A stretch of 64,000 bases of DNA from Sipunculus nudus (taxonomy: Eukaryota; Annelida; Sipuncula; Golfingiida; Sipunculidae). The stretch lies in the NCBI GenBank assembly GCA_026874595.1, contig CM049318.1:10030241-10094240 (forward strand). Direction: 5' to 3'. The notes below the pieces were generated by a model. The model worked only from the letters and a program-made list of their open reading frames with translations, made no database searches and was not told the origin of the DNA. Below, in pieces: positions 35,985-46,416 of this stretch; position 1 is the first letter of the stretch, and each line of letters starts with the position of its first letter. The position numbers were made by a program, and so were the translations under genes.

Positions 35985-36425
35985 ATTTCCTCTGCATTTC
36001 TTGAGAACGACAGGAAAGATTACACAAATACTGCCATTGCCAGAACAACGCTGATTACCATAGGTTTATCTGTAAATACAAATGATCATAGTTTAGTGAC
36101 ATATCTTTGACTTATATGTCCAAAATCTTTTAAGCATCTTTCAAGTAACAAATTGAAAGGTCACAGTTGATCATATGATGTATTGAATGACAAAAATATT
36201 CGTTATTTTTTTTTGCTAGGCTTAAAATTGTAGTACAATGTGTAGCAGTGATTTGAGTCTATCATTTACTCGTTTGAAATGTAGGATGATATGTGTAATG
36301 TTTGTAAGAATTTGCACACCTGTTTTATGAATGAACACTTTCAAGTTGAAACCGATGTAGTCCCAAATAGAATCCCCAGAATGTACATCAAGGCCTGCTT
36401 TATGGCTTGTCTCGTTCCAATCCAT
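35985..36425 (-). pseudogene. copy 3 relic of the transmembrane family
   Basis: Block 36425-36320 (106 nt) ends with SIWDYIGFNLKVFIHKT and a GTGTGC donor in phase 1. This aligns with the WSAMDAITRDEASYKT end of copy 2. The next block begins after TTTACAG at 36069 and reads KPMVISVVLAMAVFV before TAA. A 4-base deletion relative to copy 2 explains the shift, and past it IFPVVLKKCR aligns with IFLLVLSWCQ. The donor that ends the transmembrane exon in copies 1 and 2 is lost. This is clearly a pseudogene fragment. Confidence 0.55.
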
Positions 36426-36473
36426 CTAGTATGTATTATCAACAGTTTATCAGAGTCATTTTGTTGATTGACG

Positions 36474-36474
<1 letters not shown>

Positions 36475-36533
<59 letters not shown>

Positions 36534-36548
36534 ATATATATATATATA
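36475..36548. repeat. (TA)n microsatellite
   Basis: About 35 TA units with a TGTATG interruption, ending at the GTGGAACCCC repeat. Confidence 0.95.
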
Positions 36549-36745
36549 GTGGAACCCCGCCTTGCGACCACCCCACAATTGCGACCACCCCACAATTACG
36601 ACTATTTTGCTTGGTCCCAAATTTTTTTTAGTTTATTTATGTTTTAAAATGACTCAAAATTACGACCACCCCTGAATTCAGAATTACGACCAGATTTCCT
36701 GGCCCCAGCGCTAATGCGACCCCGCTAATGCGACGACCGCCGAGA
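36547..36745 (+). repeat. CGACCACC repeat block with pogo-like end
   Basis: It starts AGTGGAACCCCGCCTTGCGA and continues with five or so CGACCACCCC/ACGACCACC units. The start resembles pogo/Tigger-type terminal repeats (CAGTGGAACCYCGC...), and the units are the reverse complement of the GGTGGTCG minisatellite at 41050. No second terminus was found. Confidence 0.45.
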
Positions 36746-36852
36746 AGTACTGAAACAACATTGGTCACGAGTCAATGGATGCGTCTTGTCACCGGCGCCT
36801 TAACGAAAGATCAAAGCGGGTAACAAGGTTTCTTAACCCGAGTGTTAATCTT

Positions 36853-36873
36853 CCCCCCCCCCCCCCCCCCCCA
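36853..36873. repeat. poly-C run
   Basis: About 20 consecutive C. Confidence 0.9.
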
Positions 36874-37239
36874 TATCTTCCCGACTCGGTGTCTTTGCTG
36901 AGACTCGTTGAGGTAACCATCGGCCTGAATACTTAATGAGCCGGTCTGACCTGGGGTCAGATGCTAATTGCCCCTCAGTGATCACCTGTATTACAGTTAC
37001 CCTAAGTGTGGGGTTGCGGGCTTAATATTTCAACTCATCACATATTGTTTGATCTTCATTGGTAAAATTTACGACCTAGGTAATCCTAAATGTGTTCATA
37101 CCTTACTGACACTGAGAAATGAGCAGACAGTAAAATGTATAAATAAAGCTTGCATATATGTATAATTAAATTGATAATAATAATACTATTTCTTATACTA
37201 GTGTTTACAATACTAATACTGCTACTACTACTTCCACTT

Positions 37240-37272
<33 letters not shown>

Positions 37273-37522
37273 ATAATAATAATAATAATAGTTTAGATTT
37301 GAAAAAAGGGCATTCTCAGCCGCAGTTGATTAATGTTTATAATACATGTACTGACCTTTAATTTGTGTGCTTACGCCAAAAGCAAATTTAATACCATGAT
37401 ACCGCACAGTACACACACACACAATGCAAAATGGGCACATTGAATTCGTGTGAACCAAACACCCACATTGGCTATACATGCGGGGGCTTTAGGACGTCAT
37501 GTTTTGTTGTGAAGATGTTGTC

Positions 37523-37525
<3 letters not shown>

Positions 37526-37587
<62 letters not shown>
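37526..37587. repeat. (TA)n microsatellite
   Basis: About 31 TA units inside block B'; the unit 1 equivalent at 31446 has a T-run instead. Confidence 0.95.
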
Positions 37588-37588
<1 letters not shown>

Positions 37589-38905
37589 TTTTTATTATTT
37601 CAGAATCTTGGTAAAACCCAAAGCTGGATGTGAATGATGTATATTTATATAACGCAGGGTTAACCAGTACACATAGCGTCAGCCATGAATTCCTTTACGG
37701 ACCTCCACATAGGAGGGGAATCAACAAGCATGCTCGTGCTGTAAGATCTGGCATGCATATTCACATGCATGATGTCCTTCGCTGATCGTAAAGGGTTCTC
37801 TTTCATTTGTATACTTTATTCAAATTAATTCATACAGCTCTGTAGATAAATGACTATCCTAGTATTTATTATTTCAATTATATGTATTTCTGTACATTCA
37901 CAGTCATGCAGCTAGACTGATACAAGTGTAACCTCCGCCTTGAAAGCCCCAGGAGTTAATCAGTCAACTGTCTTAATCTGTGGGATAAACTTTGAACATG
38001 TGTATGTGTTTCAGTACAGAGGAGGCGGTGTGTGTAGAGGTCTAATCATAATCAGATTTTGCGAGCACACCGACACTGTTTTTTTTTAATTTTATATGCT
38101 ACAGACAGGTATTATGTAAACCCTTGTTGACAGTAAGGCATAATTAAAATGATAGCCTAAAGTCCATTACATGTTTTGACTCTGTTGCACATAGGCCACA
38201 GACTGGTGAGCGAGTATGAGTGTGAAACAATGCAGCTGTTGGTGACTATAATATCTAGGCACTAAGTTGTACACAAACCATGCACCTGTACAACAATATA
38301 CATGGGCAGGCTAGAATAATTTTTTTTTGCGCTAAACTTTTTCGGTAATCTTCCTCAACTTTACAGAACGTTTAAGCCGTTACTTGCAATATCTACATTA
38401 ATTGGCACTAGTAGCTAGTGTTATGGTGTCCCTTTTGCCTTTGTTAGTGGCACTCAGAAGAACACAGGGGGGTTTGGGTTGGATTGTGACGGAGACATGT
38501 GGGCTGCAACTTAATTTCAAGTTTCGCAAGGTCCTATGTAGAAACAATGAAATTATGTAAGGATAAGCAGGATATATTAGAAAAAATACCATCAATATAG
38601 CTTTATAGATTCTTTCCGTCTGTCAACCTTTATTAATTACTTATGTATCATTCAAGCCGAGCTGTGACAGTATGACCTTAAATATCATTTTTCTTTAATG
38701 ATGTTTAAAGACTAACATGAATTCATTCTACTTCAAAATTATGATGTGTTTATTTACATTTGTTTTTTACAAACGAATCTATTGAATTTATTGTTTATAA
38801 CGTGGTTTTGCCACGAGTCCTATAAAGAATACATTGTCTGATATGAGGGACCCAGCGCGGTGGGGCGGGGGGGGGGGATACAGCATATCCGTTGGTCAAT
38901 GAGTG

Positions 38906-38908
<3 letters not shown>

Positions 38909-38986
<78 letters not shown>
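38909..38986. repeat. (TA)n microsatellite
   Basis: About 38 uninterrupted TA units, among the longest in the window. Confidence 0.95.
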
Positions 38987-38988
<2 letters not shown>

Positions 38989-39498
38989 ACAGCCTACCTC
39001 AATATTCTTGTACCATTTTAAGACTAAAATCAAAGGGGGAAAGTTTGTTACCTGCACATGCATATGTACAGTAATGAAACTTGAAGTAGTCATGACTGAT
39101 ATTTTTATACTTTTATAAATACTTTTATACTTCAATTTTCTTAGTCGAATTTCTAATTTTCGTAATGCCTGGAATGTTTTCACTCAATTTTACATGTAAA
39201 GAGGGAAGGGGGGGGGGCATTGCCTACTGCGGCACACTCTTGCATATACGCCCCTGTAATAATTAGTAAACAAGATTATTATGTTAACATATTTCATGAT
39301 GCAAGTTAAAATTTTAAAAGTGGATTTTAAGTTTCGGCTCTTTAGGTGAATCGTGGTGTCTTAAAATACCAGCAAAAAGTAATCAGTACGGGTATAGATA
39401 ACGCTGACTGAATATTTGTTGTGGAGGAATTTTGTGTCAAAATGTTCACGGATAAGCATACCAGGTGCTTATGGCGTGCGATGCTGATACATAAATAT

Positions 39499-39499
39499 T

Positions 39500-39578
<79 letters not shown>
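39499..39578. repeat. (TA)n microsatellite
   Basis: About 39 TA units with one TTTATA break, inside block C'. The unit 1 equivalent at 33000 has only ATAATTATATATT. Confidence 0.95.
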
Positions 39579-39580
<2 letters not shown>

Positions 39581-39885
39581 GCGTAAGAAATATAAGGGTT
39601 GGTGGGGAGATATTCAAATTTTTCTTTCATAAGCCTACAGAGATGGCAAACAGGCGACGCTCTTTTTTATCACTTTTGTAGTAACCTGGTTTAATGTTTA
39701 TGTATACATCGTATCTGGTCTCTTATGGGTGTATCAGTTTCTTTATGTTGCTTATTAAGTGTGGTAGTTCTATCCTCCAGTGACTTCTTATTTAATTACC
39801 AACCACACCTGACTGTGCTGCCATCTACTGGAAAAACACAAATCTAAAGTTTCCTCGGTTTATTTATAAACAAGGCGTCTGTTTG

Positions 39886-39888
<3 letters not shown>

Positions 39889-39950
<62 letters not shown>
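39889..39950. repeat. (TA)n microsatellite
   Basis: About 30 TA units. Confidence 0.95.
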
Positions 39951-39953
<3 letters not shown>

Positions 39954-40220
39954 TTCAACCCGGGAAAGAGGATATTCTAATATCATATAGTTAGTAAGTT
40001 TATTAACCTACGCCCCTCCTTAATTCCCCCCCCCCCGGCCCCGACTCCACTGCGGCAGAGAGATCGGATCGTACAGCACAAATAGTAACTGCATGTGATA
40101 CCAAGAAAGCAAGACTGCTCTTGATAACCTTTCTTTCTAAAGCTGAAAATAGATGTATTGACCTATATTTTATCATATATATTTGGAGTAACATGAGAAA
40201 TGTACTAATTAATTTCCTTA

Positions 40221-40281
40221 GTGTGCCTGGTGGCATGGTGGCGATATCTGTTTTTATCGTCTTGCTAATCGTAATGAAAGG
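40221..40281 (+). CDS. possible plus-strand transmembrane exon
   Basis: Between TTCCTTAG and AAAG/GTAAAC lies a short open block encoding PGGMVAISVFIVLLIVMK, a plausible single membrane helix. No partner exons were recognised on the plus strand. Both splice sites are common motifs, so this may be chance. Confidence 0.25.
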
Positions 40282-40925
40282 TAAACTTTATTTCTGGTAT
40301 AAGATACTGATATGTGATCTGCATTGATGTTTAAGACTGAATTACACTATGGTGACGAACAAAGGAATTACCGATGTTATGAGAATGTTTTGAAGTCGTG
40401 ACAAAACTTTGTTTAGGCTTGGAGCAAATGGGAGAAGATCCGGAGTGAAAATTGAAAATCCGGATTTAGCCAACCTAAAATTAAACCCTTTTTAATTTCA
40501 CAAACATCAGATTTCTTGAGGATGGGTTCATAAATTTTCATGAAATGGATTTTAAGCTAATAGAACAAAGAATACACAAGACTGGTTGCGTTACTGACAA
40601 TCCTTAATTTTCACGAATAAATTTAGGCCCTGTTAGCATTTAAAAGTGCCATGCTATACTTTCTGCATAAATGTTCGATATATCATTTGCGGTCGCCATA
40701 AAATTTACAGGTTTCGGCCAACCAGTTCTGTATCTTACAATATGGTAAGAAATCCAGTAAAAAAAGATCAAATTAGATAAGGGGGGATACCTCTGGATCC
40801 GTTTCTGTCACTTGTTTTGTGGAGACTACTGTTTGTAAGTTTATTTCCGACCCTAATTTGCACTTGGTAGAGACGCCTAGTACAATTCTTATTTTTGTTT
40901 TTGAAACAGGGATGTTTTCTTTATA

Positions 40926-41831
40926 CAGTAAAACCTTGAAATTACAACCACCAACGTGACCTCGATAAAGCGGTCGCATTTTCGAGATGGTCGTCTCACC
41001 GATATGCGATATAAAGAGCAAAAAAAAAAAAAAAAAAAAAAAAGGAGACCGTGAAAAAGTGGTCTTTATTTTGAGGTGGTCGTATTTTCGAGGTGGTCGT
41101 ATTTTGAGGTGGTCTTTATTTTGAGGTGGTCGTATTTAGAGGTTGTCTTTATTTTGAGGTGGTCTTATTTTAAGGTGGTCGTATTTTGAGGTGGTCGTAT
41201 TTTGAGGTGGTCTTCATTTTGAGGTGGTCGTATTTTCGAGGTGGTCGTATTTTCGAGGTGGTCTTTATTTTGAGGTGGTCTTTATTTTGAGGTGGTCTTT
41301 ATTTTGAGGTGGTCGTATTTTGAGGTGGTCTTTATTTTGAGGTGGTCGTATTTTGAGATGGTCTTTATTTTGAGGTGGTCTGTATTTTGAGGTGGTCTGT
41401 ATTTTGAGGTGGTCTTTATTTTGAGGTGGTCGTATTTCCGAGGTGGTCGTATTTTGAGGTGGTCGTATTTTCGAAATGGTCTTTATTTTGAGGTGGTCTT
41501 TATTTTGAGGTGGTCTTTATTTTGAGGTGGTCGTATTTTGAGGTGGTCGTATTTTGAGGTGGTATTATTTCGAGGTTGTCGTATTTTCGAGGTGGTCTTT
41601 ATTTTGAGGTGGTCTTTATTCTGAGGTGGTCGTATTTTGAGGTGATCTTTATTTTGAGGTGGTCTTTATTTTGAGGTGGTCGTATTTTGAGGTGGTCTTT
41701 ATTTTGAGGTGGTCTTTATTTTGAGGTGGTCTTTATTTTGAGGTGGTCTTTATGAGGTGGTCGTATTTCCGAGGTGGTCGTATTTTGAGGTGGTCGTATT
41801 TTCGAGGTGGTAATAAGGCGAGGTTTCTCTG
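40926..41831. mobile_element. inverted-repeat-bounded element filled by a minisatellite (pogo-like MITE candidate)
   Basis: The left end CAGTAAAACCTTGAAATTAC and the reverse complement of the right end, CAGAGAAACCTCGCCTTATT, are related terminal repeats of the CAGTRRAACCT type seen in pogo/Tigger-like elements. Between them lie a 24 bp poly-A (41019-41043) and the minisatellite. There is no coding capacity. Confidence 0.5.
41050..41815. repeat. 16-17 bp minisatellite (GGTGGTC + TATTTTGA)
   Basis: About 45 head-to-tail units, mainly of two forms: CTTTATTTTGAGGTGGT and CGTATTTTGAGGTGGT (or TTTCGAGG). The two forms alternate irregularly along the array. Units are nearly uniform, so expansion is recent. 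No unique spacers are present. Confidence 0.9.
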
Positions 41832-41864
41832 ATTAAGAAAATCCCGCGTTGGAAGTGTACCAGT

Positions 41865-42620
41865 CTGTCTGCCTATTGTTTTCCCGTTTACTTGTTGTCG
41901 GTCTGTCACCTTCTGTTTATTTGCTTGTACATCCGTTATCTTCTTGTCTATTTGCTGGTCTACTTGATTTTCATGATTGTCAATCATTTGTTTATTTGCT
42001 TGTATATATGTTATTTATCTGTTTTTCCGGTCGTTTTTTGAGATTGTCTTTTAGTTGTCTATCTGCATATCTATCAGTCTATCTCCTTGTCCATCTGTTA
42101 TCTGTTTATGCCTGTCGGTCTGCCTGTAATCTGCTTATCTGTCAGTTACCTTTTTGTCTATTTGTTGTTTATCTTGTATATCCGTTCTATTCTTGTATAT
42201 CCGTAACCCCCTTGTAAATCCGCTGTCTTTTTTGCTTGCCTATCAAGGTTTACCTACTTGTGCGTCCGCTCCATCTTATGGGTCATCTGCTTGTCCGTGT
42301 GTCTATTTACCGTATATCGTCTAGTCTGTGTGTTTTCCTCGTCTCTTTTGTTTAACAACTTGACTATCTGTTGTATACCTGTTTGTCTATTTACAATTTG
42401 CTTATCTGTCTAACCTACAAGTCTACATGTCATTTACCTGCTTTTCTGAAATATGTTGATTTCCCGATATTTATTAGCTTATCCCTTGTCTTTTGCTCAG
42501 TACCTATTGTTTAAACATCTGCTGGTTTATCTGTTGTTTGTCTGCTTAATATCAGTCAATCTGCAAACCATCAGTCAATGTGTCTGTCTGTGTGTCTGCC
42601 ACTCTGTTTGTCCTCTCTCA
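41865..42620. repeat. degenerate pyrimidine-rich CTGT/TATTTGCTTGT tract
   Basis: About 750 bp of loosely repeated TGTCTATTTGCTTGT, TTATCTGTC and TTGTCTATC words. It looks like a decayed CTGT/CTAT tetranucleotide satellite. Its open frames (for example 41849-42217) are low complexity and not genes. Confidence 0.65.
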
Positions 42621-42639
42621 CTGAGGATTATGATTAAGT

Positions 42640-43130
42640 TTGTACATGTATTACAACAGAAGTATGAAGAAACGACAGGGCACAGTTATATCTTCATGAG
42701 ACCAATTTATTTATATATACATATCATTACATTACAAAAAGCCTAGCCACATAACAATGTGAATATGTATTATGACGCCACAAAATAGATGACCTGGTCA
42801 TTGCAGGTCATGAGTTTAAACATTATTGTTGGGAAGCTAAGCTAACTTGTGGCCTTATATACCCTGTGTATGTTTAATGAATGAACGCTTTAAATGCCAA
42901 TCCATCAAGTTCATGACCTGCTTGTGTAACTTTTTCCAATGTTTCTTATGTTAAAGGAGAAGATATTGCTTGGTATATGACCTGGTTCCATATGATGAAA
43001 ATATATGTAAAAGAAAAGTTTGGGGATAAAATAAAACCTTCAAAAATCCTTTACTTGAGCACCTATATGAAGAGTATCAATCACATTCTATGAAAATTGC
43101 TCAAAATGATATATATTATTAATCATTAAA
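42640..43130. other. no supported feature
   Basis: AT-rich sequence without recognised elements. Confidence 0.45.
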
Positions 43131-43131
43131 C

Positions 43132-43235
43132 ACACACACATATATGTATATATATGTGAATATATATATATATATGTATACAAGTATAAATGTGAATAAT
43201 ATATATTATATATATATATGTGTGTGTGTGTGTAA
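43132..43235. repeat. CA/TA/TG compound microsatellite
   Basis: ACACACACATATATGTATAT followed by further TA runs, ending in a GTGTGTGTGTGT run. Confidence 0.85.
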
Positions 43236-43308
43236 TAAGTGGTATAGATGTGTTAGTCTGTAGAAGAAGTGTAGGTTAAGAGACAGAGTGCTGCCTCTTA
43301 GATAAACT

Positions 43309-43399
43309 AACTTGTTTATTAACACACAAGCTTTCGAAGAGATGCAACCTCACGAAGAAGCCCTTGCACTTGGAAAGCTTGCGTGTTAATAAACAAGTT
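43309..43399. repeat. 27 bp-arm inverted repeat (hairpin)
   Basis: The left arm 43309-43335 starts AACTTGTTTATTAACACACA. The right arm 43373-43399 starts GAAAGCTTGCGTGTTAATAA. The arms pair at 26 of 27 positions around a 37-base loop. The loop has its own short repeated GAAGA words. Confidence 0.9.
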
Positions 43400-43447
43400 A
43401 ATCTTTCAATGTTATTCTAAAAGTTGGAACTTTTTCTCTTAAACTAC

Positions 43448-43508
43448 ATGTATGTATGTATGTATGTATGTATGTATGTATGTATGTATGTATATATATA
43501 TATATATA
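43448..43508. repeat. (GTAT)n and (TA)n
   Basis: About ten ATGT units grade into eleven TA units. Confidence 0.9.
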
Positions 43509-43530
43509 TTTTCTCATTTATACTTATACT

Positions 43531-43533
<3 letters not shown>

Positions 43534-43574
<41 letters not shown>
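43534..43574. repeat. (TA)n microsatellite
   Basis: About 20 TA units; the last long TA tract before the ATG9 region. Confidence 0.95.
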
Positions 43575-43579
<5 letters not shown>

Positions 43580-43599
43580 ATGTAAGATGATCAATTCAT

Positions 43600-46380
43600 C
43601 TGAATAAAAATTTCACTCACCAAACTTATATTATACTTAACTTAATCAAAACCTGTTTGTGAGCAAGATATGAATGGCATATGATGATGATGATGATGTT
43701 TGAATATATAAATGTATTTTATATACTGACATGGTTATGTGATTGATGATTCAACACACGGAGCAGGTCTTAAATACTTAAATACTGATAAAATCTTAAC
43801 CTTACAATACAACCATTTTTAAATAGCTCTCTAATATTAACACTTATAATATAGTGCATATCGCTTGTATTTCTAAACAAATCAACACATTTCATGTCAG
43901 ACAAATTTCAAACAAATTCTAGTTTTATTAGCAAACCTGTCTGAATTACCTGTATTTCGCTCATACCTCATCATTGTCATGCCAACGAATAACTCTCTTA
44001 ATCTCATTATTATTATTATTATTATTACCATCATAACGTTACCATAACCTGCTATATACCGAGGCCTGTCTGGCCTATTTAATACTATATCCAGGCAAGA
44101 TATATGCTGCTGACACCTGCCGGCCTGATATGTTACTAACTTAATTAATCTGACGGTCAGAACAGGAATTTCATTAAAGTACATAATTTTTATTGGGGGG
44201 GGGGGGGGGGGGGGGTTCTACTGAAGATGAGGAAGACAGAAGTACATATCTTTCTAGTACCTATAAGATACTTTTTCACATAGTATTATACAAACTAAAT
44301 CAAACTGAATGTAAATTTTACCAATACAATGTTTTTATTATGCCAAACAAACCCCAGAAAAAAACAATGCTCATATTTATAATAAAAGTATGAGTCAGGT
44401 ATTCTATAACAGTTATACTATTAGCATAAATGAACATGTATAAGCATTTTTTGCCCCTAGTGGAAATTCATTGTGATTACATAACTATAAAGGTAATAGA
44501 ATTACTTCTGCTCTTTGACATTTTCAAGATAACAGATATATGATAGGTCTAGAATTGAAAGCCCACATTGTCAAACAACAGAAATTAAATGCAAAAATAT
44601 GTTTCTGAAAGTTTATATCACACATATTTATAAACACAGTGATGATACTAAGCTGTCACACTAAGTGCTATATAGGTTGAATCAGAATAACATGATACAC
44701 ATAAACTGCAAATGACTGAAAATGACCTGCATTGTAAAAATAACATCACAGGTCTGTTTTATAAACAGACAATTTGTTTACTTAAAGGGCCATTCTCATT
44801 TAATTTGGACAATTCTCTGTGATTTACTAGCAGTGTAGACATTTCAGTGTTAAGATACTTTAATACTTTTAACTGTGACGACCTAGAAGTCAAAAAGAGA
44901 TCCTTTGTATGTTCTTACGTGAAATAATCATGAAATAATTTCCATGCTCAGAATGAAGACACAAATCATTGTGAAATTGATAGCCCCAGTTGGTTTGTAT
45001 GTTAGTATGTGTAGAAGTCTCAACTTTCTGAGTCTATAAGTTTTAAAATAGCTTTTCCTTATGTTGCACTGTAAAAACTACTGACATTAGAAGCTAGCTT
45101 ATGTGAAACTGCCACTCACTTATATGCCACTTTTAGTTTGGGTTATGGTCAGAATGTGTAAATATATACAGAACTACCTGTATGTGCATATGTTTAAATG
45201 ATTAATGAATGGAGATAAACTGGCTTTATAATACCATATCACTTGAATGACAATCACAGCTGGTTTACTTCTTCTTAGTTTTGTTCTTAAGACTTATCAA
45301 GATGAAAGAAGCAGCAACATTGACTAGAAGTATATGAAAATAGCACAGGATATACTTAAAGCATCATCTGGGACCCCTTTATCATTAGCACCTTAAGTGT
45401 TTAAAGGCCTTGATTCTGACTACGAGTTTATCAACTTTATATAATGCACAGCTTTTGTACAACAATGCTGCAGGCTGGGTGACACTTAACAACATTCAAA
45501 ATATTTATGTTAAACAGATTATGACATGGTATGTTACCTGGGTAAATCACTGACAGATACTTCCAGATTAGATGCTAAATTGATCAAGACAGAATAAGTG
45601 AAAAATCTTGAGAATACAATTACACTGGCAAATGTTACAGATTTGTAACATTTTTTTAAGTGTTGGGTTTCTTATACACAAGTGCCATGCAAATTTGAAA
45701 ACCATGATTAATTTGATTGTCACAAAATATTTGTAAAATAAAATGCAGTACTGAACCTTGTTACTCCAGGATCAGTTCCTTGGGCAACCAAACATCTCTG
45801 TATCACTGTGCTATGCAACCACTAAGACTATTGATTCATTATTAATCATGTTAAAGGAAAGCACGTGACAGACACAAACCCAGAATATGTTTCAGGTATA
45901 CTGTCCAACTACCAGATATCTTTAGAAAACATACCAAAAAGAAGTCTGTAATGACTCATTTTTTTCGCCCTTGTTTTCACTAGAATATCCCTTTCATGAA
46001 TATCACAATTTTAAACCTTGCTGCCAAAGAACCAGATACAGAATAGTGTAGTGAACAGCTGTACCTGGGTCACATGACCCACACTGTTGCCATCAGAGAC
46101 CACTGATTTATCCTCCTGTTTTATTTATCCTTCTTACTTCATGTGGTCAGTGCTTTTTCTTGATAAAGCTGATACTTCTCAGAAGTAGGTAAACCAGACC
46201 ATGAGACAAGGAACAGTGACATGCCTCTCTGCTGTAACCTCTATCAGCAACAGTTTGTTACATCAACATCAATAGCTAATTGGAAGACAAAAGTGAATAT
46301 CTCCACTGTAGCACAAAGATGTATATCGTAACTCTTTGGGAAACCTGTCCCAAAATCTGCACAGTTCATAAATTTCTAAG
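43600..46380. other. ATG9 3' flank and possible 3' UTR; nothing else recognised
   Basis: Contains a poly-G run at 44197-44213 and a short (TTA)n at 44008. There is no open frame with protein-like features and no element terminus. Confidence 0.5.
46120..46125 (-). terminator. possible ATG9 polyadenylation signal
   Basis: An AATAAA hexamer on the minus strand lies about 290 bases past the ATG9 stop codon. It is the nearest canonical hexamer I noticed downstream of the gene. It would give a short 3' UTR, but longer alternatives cannot be excluded. Confidence 0.35.
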
Positions 46381-46416
46381 ATACACCTAATTAGAAAATC
46401 TAGCTAAAAATTACTA

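Larger units (their letters stand above)
35391..40170. repeat. segmental duplication, unit 2
   Basis: Carries block A' (35391-35720), B' (37390-37880) and C' (39440-40170) matching unit 1. The copy 3 transmembrane pseudogene lies between A' and B'. Four (TA)n tracts have expanded within it, so unit 2 is longer. Confidence 0.6.

Noticed and set aside
37241-37290. Possible coding trinucleotide repeat (CTA)n/(ATA)n
   Set aside because: It has stop codons in the surrounding frames, and the equivalent of block B in unit 1 has a different repeat.
41050-41815. CRISPR-like regular array
   Set aside because: Repeats of 16-17 bp are directly head to tail with no unique spacers, in a eukaryotic sequence; this is a minisatellite.
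41849-42217. 122-codon open frame rich in Leu, Ser, Cys and Val
   Set aside because: It lies entirely within the degenerate CTGT/TATT repeat and has repeat-derived composition.
43132-43235. Possible Z-DNA or origin-like CA/TA/TG region
   Set aside because: It is an ordinary compound microsatellite with no supporting context.
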